NCBI RefSeq assembly: GCF_026410925.1
Contig: NZ_CP112972.1
Coordinates: 2,480,001-2,544,000, forward strand
Length of the DNA stretch: 64,000 bases
Direction of reading: 5' to 3'
Source of the DNA: Halovenus salina
GTDB taxonomy: Archaea; Halobacteriota; Halobacteria; Halobacteriales; Haloarculaceae
This document shows positions 51,576-59,858 of this stretch, piece by piece (the stretch's first letter is position 1; the number at the start of each line of letters is the position of its first letter). Under the pieces are notes generated by a model, which was given only the letters and a program-made list of their open reading frames with translations, ran no database searches and had not been told where the DNA came from. The translations under genes and the position numbers were made by a program.

Positions 51576-53270
51576 CTAGCTGGCTTCTGGATCGTAAATC
51601 TGGGATTTATCAGTTACATTGCGTTCTCCAGTAGGCTGTGCGTACATTGCTTTGTTGTCCCAGAGGTCTGCCAGTTTTTCGCCTTCTCCTTCTCCTTGTT
51701 CTGCTACGTCTATTTGCATGTTGTTTCCTGGGCCTATGGCGTTGTGGAAGTATTCTGTTGCTGCTTCAACTGCCTCTACTTCAGTTTCGTGTGGTCCGTC
51801 CATTCTGTCAATGAGTTCTCCCATGTAACCTCGGACGTTTAGAGTATAACCAACCGATGAATCCTCTGGAGTGTCTACAACTAATAGGTCATTATAATCG
51901 TCGAGAACCGCGTTTCCTTCTTCCCATTCTTCCTGTGAATATTCTTCCTTAGTACCTTCCTCTTCTACTATTTCAGCGTATTGTTGGAAGTCGAGTGATG
52001 CGATGTTGTTGTCGTCTTCGGTGTCGTGGAGTCCGTGGAGGCTTCCTCTGGCTGGTATTGCTACTAGGTCTTCATAGTTGAACATTTCTGATGGTTTGCC
52101 GTTTGGTGCTTCTTCGTCTTCGATAAGGACTAGGGCTGGTGCTTCTTCCTTGCCGGGCCATGAGGATGCGACTGCTTTCTTCGTTTCTCCTTCTGGGCCG
52201 TAGGTTATTGCTGCGTAATCGACTCCTGCTGTATCTTTTCTTTTTACGATAGAAAATTCATCTAGTGTTAGGTCTAGTTCTTCTGCAATCTGTTTGTAGC
52301 TTTCAATGAATGGCCTTAGGCTATTATCTTCCCAGCCTTCTGTCAGTCTGGCTGATTCTTTGACGAATTTATCCCAGTCTTGGATTTCTCCGTTTTGAAC
52401 TGTTTCTAGGTCTTCTATACTAACTGTGTATCTTCCGCTCCCCGTCCTATTGTATATATGTTTGAATGGTTGTTTGTCTTCTAAATCTGTCTGTGTTTGT
52501 GTGTGTCCTGGGAGGAGTTGGAGTCCTAGTTTTTCTGTGAGGTCGGCGGTGAGTTCTGCTTGGTCGGGTATTTCTCCGTTTTCGTATAGAATGGTTTCTG
52601 CCTGGTACTCTCCCTCATCTTCTCCGTCTTCTTCTTGTGTGAGTTGGATTGTCTGTGTTTCTCCGTCTGCGGTGAGTTCTGCTTCTATGGGTTCTCCGTT
52701 GAGTGCCTGGCTTATTGCTTCTAGTCCTGTTTCTGTGGGTTCGAGTATTGCCTGGATTCTGCCGGGTGCTTCGTTGTTTTGTTCGAGTGTGAGGTCGTTG
52801 AATAGTTGGTAGTCGGTTGTGTCTTCTAGTTCTCCGTCTATGGTGCCTTGTATCTGGGTTGTTATCTCGCCTTCACCGGGTATCTCGATGTTTCCTGTGT
52901 ACGTGTCTCCGTCTTTTTGTGGGAGTTGGAGGTCCTGGTATTGTTCGCCGTTGAGTTGTATTGATGCGGTTAGATCCGTGTCTAGTTCTCTGTTTGTCTC
53001 TGCTGTTATGATGGCTTCCGGGTTTAACGGGTCCTCTGCCTGTATTTCAATATCTGTCGAGTCAACTCTGGGAGCCGGTGTCTCCGTTGGTGTCTCTGTC
53101 GGCGTATTCTCGTCTGTCGGGGCTTCCGTTGGTGTTACCGTATTCTCTGGTGTATCTGACCCATCACTTCCGCCGCTGCATCCTGCTGTGGCTGTGAGAG
53201 CAACGCCTGCAATCCCCCCAACGAGTCTCCGTCTCGTTACCCACTCCATATTATCGCCACTCTGTTCCAT
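51576..53270 (-). CDS. Tat-exported lipoprotein of foreign composition
   Basis: 564 residues. The start MEQSGDNMEWVTRRRLVGGIAGVALTATAGCSGGSDG is a twin-arginine signal with lipobox Cys; an internal Met at residue 8 is an alternative. A Thr/Pro/Glu-rich linker (TPTEAPTDENTPTETPTETPAP) precedes a beta-rich region and a C-terminal half with GYTLNVRGYMGELIDRMDG. No known domain. Codons are mostly A/T-ended and the gene is far poorer in GC than the host genes. The Tat signal implies it is exported in a haloarchaeal-type host. Confidence 0.7.
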   Translation of the reverse strand: MEQSGDNMEWVTRRRLVGGIAGVALTATAGCSGGSDGSDTPENTVTPTEAPTDENTPTETPTETPAPRVDSTDIEIQAEDPLNPEAIITAETNRELDTDLTASIQLNGEQYQDLQLPQKDGDTYTGNIEIPGEGEITTQIQGTIDGELEDTTDYQLFNDLTLEQNNEAPGRIQAILEPTETGLEAISQALNGEPIEAELTADGETQTIQLTQEEDGEDEGEYQAETILYENGEIPDQAELTADLTEKLGLQLLPGHTQTQTDLEDKQPFKHIYNRTGSGRYTVSIEDLETVQNGEIQDWDKFVKESARLTEGWEDNSLRPFIESYKQIAEELDLTLDEFSIVKRKDTAGVDYAAITYGPEGETKKAVASSWPGKEEAPALVLIEDEEAPNGKPSEMFNYEDLVAIPARGSLHGLHDTEDDNNIASLDFQQYAEIVEEEGTKEEYSQEEWEEGNAVLDDYNDLLVVDTPEDSSVGYTLNVRGYMGELIDRMDGPHETEVEAVEAATEYFHNAIGPGNNMQIDVAEQGEGEGEKLADLWDNKAMYAQPTGERNVTDKSQIYDPEAS

Positions 53271-53453
53271 GATATATTACTTCTTGACGATTAGACTAAA
53301 TATTAGTGTATCGACCGAATCTATTTGCCTGCTATTCGAGCAAATCGTCGTGCAAGACTCACCCACTGTATGTTGTACAGCCGTACCTTCCAACTCTGAT
53401 ATATATCCCGCTGTTTCACTATCTTCGGGACTTTCTCAGAGGAAACAAGAACC

Positions 53454-53678
53454 TCACCAGTTATCTTCCACAATCTGTTCCCGCCCCCGCGTGTTTGATT
53501 TCATATACCTCCTTGTCGTTTCGAGCTTTTTGTGACGAAGCTGGTCGGCGGCCTTTTTGAGGTCAGCATTTTCTGTCCACATCGTAGCCGCGCCCCGCCT
53601 TATCGAGTACCACGTTAGGTCCCTGTCCCGTGGCTTGATATCTGTCTTGTCGAGCAATCGGTCAAGAAGGAACTGTCA
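53454..53678 (-). pseudogene. Remnant of a second tyrosine integrase (C-terminal end)
   Basis: The frame from a stop at 53676-53678 encodes about 74 residues with the C-terminal catalytic boxes of tyrosine recombinases: HxxR-like YSIRRGAATMW, QLRHKKLETTRRYMKSN (His/Arg box and the catalytic Tyr). The N-terminal two thirds are absent and no good start is present. It lies about 300 bp inside attR, so it is likely a scar of an earlier or different integration event at the same tRNA. Confidence 0.75.
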
Positions 53679-53981
53679 CGAGTAATGTTCTGATGACCGT
53701 TCACAATATTTTCGGGAAATTGAGAATGGAAACTGTAGACCTTCGAGAACTATCCATGAACAATCGGGATGAACACCGGCGACGGGCAATCTGTTGAGGC
53801 GCGTCGATACCCCCTTATCGGTGTGAGATATCGTCCCAAGTGCTTACAGTGCTGGCGATTCTACTTTATCGTAACCGCTGGATGTGACGGCCTCGGATGC
53901 GCTCACCGACTACAGTTTGAAGTAGATTCTCCCCCGAATCGCAGGACGCGGTGGGAATGATTTACTTCGAGAAAATGCGCG
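53679..53981. other. Intergenic DNA inside attR
   Basis: About 300 bp without a secure gene. A short plus-strand frame (53769-53960, 63 residues) has a Cys-rich CLQCWRFYFIVTAGCDGLGCAHRL that could be a tiny zinc-binding protein, but it is not well supported. Confidence 0.35.
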
Positions 53982-54026
53982 AAGCGGATGGGTTGGGGCG
54001 GATTCGAACCGCCGGCCTGCTCCGTG
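53982..54026. repeat. attR: direct repeat at the 3' half of tRNA-Val
   Basis: 45-bp perfect repeat of 42071-42115. It covers the 3' end of the complete tRNA-Val gene and a few downstream bases. Confidence 0.9.
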
Positions 54027-54063
54027 TGAAGGAGCCGTCATAACCGGGCTAGACCACCAACCC
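53989..54063 (-). tRNA. tRNA-Val (anticodon CAC)
   Basis: Reads from 54063 to 53989. Acceptor GGGTTGG/CCAACCC with discriminator A; D arm present; anticodon stem GCTCC/GGAGC with loop TTCACAC (anticodon CAC); T arm GGCGG/CCGCC enclosing TTCGAAT. 75 nt, no intron. Its 3' half is the attachment site of the integrated element and the gene has been rebuilt at the right-hand junction. Confidence 0.95.
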
Positions 54064-54112
54064 GTCGTTTGTAGCTTTTCGACCACTGAACTTAAGAATT
54101 ATCTTCCGGCCT

Positions 54113-54649
54113 TCAGTAGGTTGGGCTCTCCTCGGGGACGCCCTCGCGTTGGTTGAGCAGGCGGGCGAGGGTGAACAGCGCGTCTGAGAGTCGGTTGAGG
54201 TAGACGACAGCGCTCTCGTTGACGCCATCTTCGGCACCGACGAGCGCGACAGCCCGGCGCTCGGCGCGACGGCAGACCGAGCGGGCGTGGTGGAGGCGCG
54301 CGCCGCCGCTCGACCCGCCGGGGAGGATGAAACTCTCCAGTGGGTCGAGTTCCTCGTCGTAGCGGTCTATCATTGCTTCGAGTTCCTCGACGTGGTCGGC
54401 TGTGACGGCGGGGTCGTCCTCATCGGGCTCGGGGTTGGCGAAATCCGCCTGCACGATGTGGAGGTGGTTCTGAATCGCCCCAAGGTCGTCGTCGATGTCG
54501 TCGTAGCCGGTCGGTCGGGCGAGTCCGACCAGAGAGTTCACCTCGTCGGCGCTCCCGTAGGCCTCGATGCGTTCGCTCGCCTTCGAGACGCGCTCCATCG
54601 TCCGGAGGTCGGTCTGTCCCTCGTCGCCGCGGCCGGTGTAAATCTTCAT
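54113..54649 (-). CDS. Cob(I)yrinic acid a,c-diamide adenosyltransferase, PduO type
   Basis: 178 residues, normal single-domain length. Signatures: MKIYTGRGDEGQTDLRTMERVSKASERIEAYGSADEVNSLVGLA (N-terminal nucleotide-binding), SFILPGGSSGGARLHHARSVCRRAERRAVAL and VVYLNRLSDALFTLARLLN. It attaches the adenosyl group of ATP to Co(I) corrinoid, forming coenzyme B12. A 50-bp gap separates it from the tRNA-Val gene. B12 genes elsewhere are not in the window. Confidence 0.94.
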   Translation of the reverse strand: MKIYTGRGDEGQTDLRTMERVSKASERIEAYGSADEVNSLVGLARPTGYDDIDDDLGAIQNHLHIVQADFANPEPDEDDPAVTADHVEELEAMIDRYDEELDPLESFILPGGSSGGARLHHARSVCRRAERRAVALVGAEDGVNESAVVYLNRLSDALFTLARLLNQREGVPEESPTY

Positions 54650-54688
54650 ATCCGACTATCCGGGCGAGACGGACTTAATCCCCCGCCA

Positions 54689-55600
54689 TCACGCCTCGAC
54701 TGTTGCCGAGCGGACAGTCAGTCCCTCCCCCAGCGAGAGAGCCAGCGTCGCCTCGTTCGCTGGAATTTCCAGCCGGCAGCGCCAGGGGTCGGTCTCTGTC
54801 ACGGTCGCGGCGTCGTCGGTCACACACCACCCGAGCTCCCAGAAGGGAACGCTCTCGTTGCCGTCGAACTCACGACGGAACCAAGGAATCGTCTCGTGGT
54901 CGCGCAGAAACAGCCCGACCGGCGGATACAGTCGGTTGCCACACCGACGGCAGACGCCGGTCGCGAGGCTGTCGTTGTCGGGGGCGTGTGTCTCGAGCTC
55001 CATGACGCCCAGACACGCCGGACAGACGCCACCCCGCGCACGCAGCATGTGTGACCTGACGTAGCGGTCGAACGCCTGGAGAATCTCGGGGACAGAACGA
55101 GACTGGACCACACCAGGCGGAATCGGATACCTGACGAGGCGGCTCTCACAGCCCCGACAGGAGACGGTGAGCCACTCCGCCTCGTAGGAAGCCGCGAGCG
55201 TCTCGCCCCCACAGTGAGGACACACGCCGGCGATCTCTGTGGGGCCGAATTCGGCACGCTCGTTGTAGGTGCCTGCGAGAATCGCTGTCGCGACCTTCCA
55301 GCCGGCGTACCGGAGTTCGTAGCCGTCGTCGGTGTCTCTAACGAACTGGCCGGTCAACTCATCGAGGTGGTAGCTGAACTGCGAGCTGACGTCGATTTCG
55401 GTCCGTTCGAACAGCCTGGCAAACGGTATCGGCGTCTCTACGCCGTCTCGGCTCGCATCCAACAGTGCTCGGAGGATATCGACGCGGTGTTCGTGCCCGA
55501 GCAGGGCAAACGCCCGTGCAGGTGCCAATCCCGCTGCGTTCATGTGCTGGAGACGACCGCCTGGCTCATTACTGTTGTCCGTTCTCTCTTGTGTTGTCAT
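54689..55600 (-). CDS. ArsR-type winged-helix regulator with zinc-ribbon domains
   Basis: 303 residues. The N-terminal wHTH is ARAFALLGHEHRVDILRALLDASRDGVETPIPFARLFERTEIDVSSQFSYHLDELTGQFVRDTDDGYELRYAG. Two Cys-rich modules follow: CPHCGGETLAASYEAEWLTVSCRGCESRL and CPACLGVMELETHAPDNDSLATGVCRRCGNRL. The C-terminal part is beta-rich. This layout is common in haloarchaeal regulators of unknown target. It is divergent from the MFS gene (32 bp), so the two probably share control. Confidence 0.85.
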   Translation of the reverse strand: MTTQERTDNSNEPGGRLQHMNAAGLAPARAFALLGHEHRVDILRALLDASRDGVETPIPFARLFERTEIDVSSQFSYHLDELTGQFVRDTDDGYELRYAGWKVATAILAGTYNERAEFGPTEIAGVCPHCGGETLAASYEAEWLTVSCRGCESRLVRYPIPPGVVQSRSVPEILQAFDRYVRSHMLRARGGVCPACLGVMELETHAPDNDSLATGVCRRCGNRLYPPVGLFLRDHETIPWFRREFDGNESVPFWELGWCVTDDAATVTETDPWRCRLEIPANEATLALSLGEGLTVRSATVEA

Positions 55601-55632
55601 ATCGCTGAAGTTGCTAAAACGCGTGTTAGCGA

Positions 55633-56916
55633 GTGTATTTGGTCCTGGCGGCGCTGGTCTTGTCCAGCTGTATGCTCGCCCACAACACGGCCGTGTTCAA
55701 GTACTATCTCTATCGCCTCAGCGACTCGGTCGGGTTCATCTGGCCGGTGTTCACGCTGTTTTTGCTCTGGAACGGACTCTCGTACACGCAAATTGGCACA
55801 CTGAGCGCAGTTTCGGCGATTCTGGTGGTCGTCTTCGAGCTGCCGACGGGATATATCGCCGACCGCATCGGTCGCCGGAACACACTCGCCGCGGGGATGG
55901 CGGCGATGAGCCTCTCGCTCGCTGGGTTTGTCGTCGCAGACACCTTTCGTGCGTTCGTTGTCCTGTACATCATCTGGTCGCTGTCGATGGCACTACACCA
56001 CGGGACCGACGACGCCTGGCTGTATGCGACACTCCGGACGAGTGCAGACGAGGACTCGTTTACCCGTATCAAGGGCCGTGGCGGCGCAGTGTACCAGCTC
56101 GGCTCGGCGGTGACGATGATTGCCGGCGGCTTCCTCTATGTTGCACACCCGGTCTTTCCGTTCGTCGCGTCGGCCGTGCTCAATCTGGGGGGTGTCGCCG
56201 TCGTGTTGTCGATGCCCCGGAACCCGCAGTTCGAGGGTCCGTCGGAGTCAACAACAGGGCCGCGAGCGACAGTCCACCTCCTCCGGACCAAGCTTCTCCG
56301 GCCGCCGCTCCGAGCGTTCGTCGCCTTCGTCGCGCTGTTTTTCGGGGTCATCGCCGCCGCCGACTCCTACATCCAGCCAATCGTCGTCGACGTACTGGCC
56401 GGGCTTTCGGCCCCATCGGTGTCCACACTGGCGGTTCCCGAGGAGGCGACACTTGGGTTCGTTTACGCTGGCTTCGCGGTCGTCGCTGCTGTCGCCAGTT
56501 ACCACGCAGACACTGTCCGTGCCTGGAGTGGGCTGCGAGCCGCGCTGATTGCCGTTCCCGCAGTTGTCGCCGCCGCGCTGGTCGTTCCGGTGCTGGTACC
56601 GGTGGCAGCTCTGCCGGTGTTTTTTGTTATGAAAGGCGGCGAGGCACTCTCGAAACCACTCGTTGGGCAGTATCTCAACGACAGAACCGCCGAGACCGAG
56701 CGGGCGACGGTGTTGAGTGCGGCGTCGATGAGCTATGCGGTCGTCCGTGCGCCGTTGAAGCCACTCGCTGGTGTCGTTGCCGACGCGTCGGCCCCGACGA
56801 CTGCAGTCGCCACACTCGGTGTGGTCTTCATCGCGGGTGCCGGTGTGCTGTTCGTGGTGACGACGCCAGTTACACCGGCCGTGAACACGGCCCGTTCGGC
56901 GCATGCCGAGGATTGA
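55633..56916 (+). CDS. MFS transporter
   Basis: 427 residues from GTG 55633. Roughly 12 membrane segments with the MFS loop signature GYIADRIGRRNTLAAGMAAMSLSLAGFV between segments 2 and 3 and WSLSMALHHGTDDAWLYATLRT. It resembles small-molecule exporters more than sugar importers. Divergent from the wHTH/zinc-ribbon regulator, which may control it. Substrate unknown. Confidence 0.88.
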   Translation: MYLVLAALVLSSCMLAHNTAVFKYYLYRLSDSVGFIWPVFTLFLLWNGLSYTQIGTLSAVSAILVVVFELPTGYIADRIGRRNTLAAGMAAMSLSLAGFVVADTFRAFVVLYIIWSLSMALHHGTDDAWLYATLRTSADEDSFTRIKGRGGAVYQLGSAVTMIAGGFLYVAHPVFPFVASAVLNLGGVAVVLSMPRNPQFEGPSESTTGPRATVHLLRTKLLRPPLRAFVAFVALFFGVIAAADSYIQPIVVDVLAGLSAPSVSTLAVPEEATLGFVYAGFAVVAAVASYHADTVRAWSGLRAALIAVPAVVAAALVVPVLVPVAALPVFFVMKGGEALSKPLVGQYLNDRTAETERATVLSAASMSYAVVRAPLKPLAGVVADASAPTTAVATLGVVFIAGAGVLFVVTTPVTPAVNTARSAHAED

Positions 56917-56928
56917 CCGGCATCACCG

Positions 56929-57333
56929 TCATTCCCTGGTCTCGGTGTCTGACTGGACACGCCAGTCGCCCTCTGTCTGCTCGTCGAGTCGTTCGTACAG
57001 TGCCCGCAGCCCGGCCGATTCGGTCTCTGGAAGGACGTGGAATCTGACCGTCCCGTCTCGAATCGAGACACGGAACACGTCCCCGGTCTCGTCGTCACGG
57101 ACGAGAAACAGCGGCATCGGGAGCGAGATGAAATCGCCGTACCGGTACGGCCCTGCGTCGAGGACGGATTCGACGAGCGACGCAAGCTCATCGGTCGACC
57201 GACTCGCCCGGGGGGTCAACTGGAACACCGTCCCGCCATCGTATTCGACGCCGCCGCTGTAGGGGTAGGTCCGGGTCGGGCGTACCGGGATGGCAAACGA
57301 CGGCTCTCCCATCATGTGTCGATACGGCGTCAT
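56929..57333 (-). CDS. Conserved haloarchaeal protein of unknown function
   Basis: 134 residues from ATG 57331-57333; an earlier in-frame ATG adds eight residues. Beta-rich sequence: MTPYRHMMGEPSFAIPVRPTRTYPYSGGVEYDGGTVFQLTPRASRSTDELASLVESVLDAGPYRYGDFISLPMPLFLVRDDETGDVFRVSIRDGTVRFHVLPETESAGL. No domain is recognised. It is convergent with the MFS gene (12 bp) and divergent from the DUF502 gene (97 bp). Confidence 0.7.
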   Translation of the reverse strand: MTPYRHMMGEPSFAIPVRPTRTYPYSGGVEYDGGTVFQLTPRASRSTDELASLVESVLDAGPYRYGDFISLPMPLFLVRDDETGDVFRVSIRDGTVRFHVLPETESAGLRALYERLDEQTEGDWRVQSDTETRE

Positions 57334-57430
57334 GCCTCTTATATCCGCGCTGCCCACACAGTTGGAGTTCTATCCACTGTCGAAATAGAAACAAAAGAAC
57401 TCATTACCTGGCCGTGATGTAAGTTAGGCA

Positions 57431-58138
57431 ATGGCCTCGTGGAAACGCGATTTTGCGAGTGGACTCATCATTCTCGTCCCCATCGTCGTGACTATCGCCG
57501 TTCTCGCGTGGCTGTACGGCTATCTCGTGAAGATTCCGCTTCCTGTCGAGAAACTGGCCGAGACCTACGGACTGCCGGAAAACCCGCTTCAGGTACTGCT
57601 TACGATTGTGTTGTTCATCCTCTTAGTGTTCTCCGTCGGCTACCTGATGCGGACGGCAGTCGGTGCCGTCGCCGAGAGCGCCCTCGACGACCTGATGAAC
57701 TCGCTGCCTGGGCTCCGTGTCATCTACAACGCCTCCAAGATGGCAGTCGAGACAGCCCTCAGCGGGACGAGCGAACTTCAGGCACCGGTCAAGGTAGAGC
57801 TGTGGAACGGGATGCGCATGACGGCGTTCAAAACTGGCAACCAGAGCGCCGACGGTAGGGAGATTCTCTTCCTTCCGACCGCACCGAATATCACCTCGGG
57901 ATATGTCATCGAGGTCAAACCGGACCGATACGAAGAAATCGACGACAGTGTCGAAGACGCGATGACTCGCCTGCTGAGCGCAGGATTCGGTGACACGAGC
58001 GAAGCAACCGTCTCTAATATACTTCCCGATGACGGGGGCCAGGTCAGCGTCGACGAGCTTGCAGAGGACACCGCGCCGTCGAACGCTAACGCGACTGATG
58101 GGACCAGACCTGACACCGGCGACGGCCCCGGTAACTAA
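57431..58138 (+). CDS. DUF502 membrane protein
   Basis: 235 residues. Two membrane segments: FASGLIILVPIVVTIAVLAWLYGYLV, and LQVLLTIVLFILLVFSVGYLMR. They are followed by the conserved DUF502 region (SLPGLRVIYNASKMAVETALSGTSELQAPVKVELWNGMRMTAFKTGN and LFLPTAPNITSGYVIEVKPDRYEEID). An acidic C-terminal tail of about 45 residues is added. The family is widespread in bacteria and archaea and unassigned. Confidence 0.88.
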   Translation: MASWKRDFASGLIILVPIVVTIAVLAWLYGYLVKIPLPVEKLAETYGLPENPLQVLLTIVLFILLVFSVGYLMRTAVGAVAESALDDLMNSLPGLRVIYNASKMAVETALSGTSELQAPVKVELWNGMRMTAFKTGNQSADGREILFLPTAPNITSGYVIEVKPDRYEEIDDSVEDAMTRLLSAGFGDTSEATVSNILPDDGGQVSVDELAEDTAPSNANATDGTRPDTGDGPGN

Positions 58139-58228
58139 CGCCTTGATTGTGGAGCGACGCTGTTATACTACCGCAATACTAACCTCCATATCTGTCCTCG
58201 TGTTGGTGTGGTACTACTTTTGAGATGC

Positions 58229-58244
58229 ATAACGCGTTCGTTAT
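58229..58244. promoter_or_regulatory. Palindrome, candidate RbkR operator
   Basis: Arms ATAACG and CGTTAT with four bases between (ATAACGCGTTCGTTAT), overlapping a TATACTTAT box and lying 32 bp before the ribK start at 58276. RbkR-type proteins (wHTH plus riboflavin kinase) are known to repress riboflavin genes in archaea; this is the only good palindrome at this promoter. Regulation is inferred. Confidence 0.5.
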
Positions 58245-58275
58245 ACTTATCCCGGAGAACGCCTGACTACTATGT

Positions 58276-58974
58276 ATGGCAGAGACACGGCGTGCGCTCG
58301 ACAGTGCAGAGGTGCTGACACTGAAACACCTCGCGCTGGTCGGCGCGCTCGACGGCGAACGCAAGCTCTCGTGTGCGTCACTCGCGGACCGACTAGACGC
58401 GTCGACACAAACTGCCTCGCGTCGCCTCCAGCGACTCGAGGAAGAGGGATTCATCGACAGGGACGTCGTCAGTGACGGGCAGTGGATTACGATTACCGAC
58501 GACGGTCGGCGACGCCTCCGCACGGAGTATGAGACGTATCGCCGTATCTTCGAGGTCGACGAGGAACTGACGCTTGCAGGGACGGTGACAAGCGGGATGG
58601 GCGAGGGTCGCCACTACATCACGCTCTCGGGATACATGCGCCAGTTCCGCGAGAAACTGGGGTACGAGCCGTTCCCAGGAACACTGAACGTCGACCTCAC
58701 CGAGGAGAGCATCCGTACGCGGACCCGGCTCGATGCACTCGACCCCATCGTCATCGACGGCTGGGAGAGCGACGACCGGACCTACGGTCCGGCCTACTGT
58801 TACCCCGCGACCCTGACAGTCGGCGACGAGCAGTACGCCGAGACACACGTCATCACGCCTGAACGCACTCATCATGGCGACGACCACCTCGAACTCATCG
58901 CACCCGAGAAACTCCGCGACACGCTCCCCGCCGAGGACGGAACGGAGGTGAGCATCCGTGTCACAGAGCAGTAA
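58276..58974 (+). CDS. ribK: Bifunctional regulator/CTP-dependent riboflavin kinase (RbkR-like)
   Basis: 232 residues. N-terminal wHTH ([57 protein letters not shown], about 15-75). C-terminal riboflavin kinase: [46 protein letters not shown] and PAYCYPATL...[25 protein letters not shown]. The kinase makes FMN from riboflavin with CTP. The fused HTH and the palindrome upstream point to the RbkR type of archaeal riboflavin repressor. Overlaps ribB by 17 bp. Confidence 0.93.
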   Translation: MAETRRALDSAEVLTLKHLALVGALDGERKLSCASLADRLDASTQTASRRLQRLEEEGFIDRDVVSDGQWITITDDGRRRLRTEYETYRRIFEVDEELTLAGTVTSGMGEGRHYITLSGYMRQFREKLGYEPFPGTLNVDLTEESIRTRTRLDALDPIVIDGWESDDRTYGPAYCYPATLTVGDEQYAETHVITPERTHHGDDHLELIAPEKLRDTLPAEDGTEVSIRVTEQ

Positions 58975-59632
58975 CGCCAGCCACGAGCAGAGCGCAGTTG
59001 CAAGCGCGATCGACGCGTTCCGCCGGGGTGACCCGGTTTGTGTCCACGACGCCGACGACCGTGAGGGTGAGACAGACCTCATCTACCCCGCCGCGGCTAT
59101 GACGCCGTCTGCAGTGGCCCGGCTTCGGAACGACGCCGGCGGGCTCATCTGTGTCGCGCTGGGTCACGATGTTGCCGAGACGTTCGAGCTTCCGTTCCTT
59201 CAGGACACCCTCGACCATCCTGCAACGGGCGACCACGACCTGACCTACGACGAGCGGTCGTCGTTCTCGCTGCCGGTGAACCACCGCGACACCGACACTG
59301 GCATCACTGACGAGGACCGTTCACTGACGATTCGCGAGCTCGCAGCCGCCGCGACCGCGCCCGAAGAGACCGACTTCGCGGCCACCTTCCGGTCGCCCGG
59401 CCACGTCAACGTCCTGCGAGGCGCGCCGAACCTGCTCGCCGACAGGCGCGGGCACACGGAGCTCGGGCTGGCGCTTGCCCGGGCGGCCGAGCGCTCGCCT
59501 GCGGTTGTCGTCTGTGAGATGCTCGACGACGACACCGGTGAGGCACTTGCTCCCGCCGACGCGGCGACATACGCCGAGGCCCACGGGCTCCCCTTCGTCG
59601 AGGGGCGACAGCTCGTTGAACGCCTCGCGTAA
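58958..59632 (+). CDS. ribB: 3,4-dihydroxy-2-butanone 4-phosphate synthase
   Basis: 224 residues from GTG 58958, overlapping the end of ribK. The family core is present: [51 protein letters not shown] with the acidic metal/substrate loop [42 protein letters not shown] and [12 protein letters not shown]. The enzyme makes the four-carbon unit of riboflavin from ribulose 5-phosphate. Coupled with ribK, the pair forms a flavin-synthesis operon. Confidence 0.94.
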   Translation: MSQSSNASHEQSAVASAIDAFRRGDPVCVHDADDREGETDLIYPAAAMTPSAVARLRNDAGGLICVALGHDVAETFELPFLQDTLDHPATGDHDLTYDERSSFSLPVNHRDTDTGITDEDRSLTIRELAAAATAPEETDFAATFRSPGHVNVLRGAPNLLADRRGHTELGLALARAAERSPAVVVCEMLDDDTGEALAPADAATYAEAHGLPFVEGRQLVERLA

Positions 59633-59858
59633 CGAGGCGGTAGTTTCTTTTCTGTGTCGGTCGACATGACGACGATGTCCCTCTCATAGTGATTGTTGCG
59701 AGTCGTTACCGCCGTTGGGAAACGAGACGTGGGTCTCACGCGGTGACACACCGATATTCGTGACGTGGTCATGAAAATAACCGCAACAATCACTATCAGA
59801 CCAAGCACAGCGGTATCTCAGGGCGACCGGACCGACACACGACGAGATTCAGGCAGAG
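59633..59858 (+). other. Intergenic and unresolved 5' region of the methyltransferase
   Basis: About 225 bp. The first 125 bp hold no gene. From 59781 the methyltransferase frame is open and coding-like (QRYLRATGPTHDEIQAE) but has no ATG, GTG or TTG before 59859. An ATG at 59771 is in the neighbouring frame. Confidence 0.5.

Larger units (their letters stand above)
42071..54026. mobile_element. Integrated element in tRNA-Val(CAC)
   Basis: The 45-bp repeat at 42071-42115 equals 53982-54026, which contains the 3' half of a complete tRNA-Val. The stretch between them, about 11.9 kb, has lower GC and mixed codon use. It carries an integrase next to the truncated repeat, an insertion sequence, small DNA-binding proteins, a primase and accessory genes, and it ends in a broken second integrase. 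This is the arrangement of archaeal integrative plasmids or proviruses that use a tRNA gene as attB and rebuild it at one end. No capsid or portal gene is recognised, so an integrative plasmid is more likely than a provirus. Confidence 0.88.
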
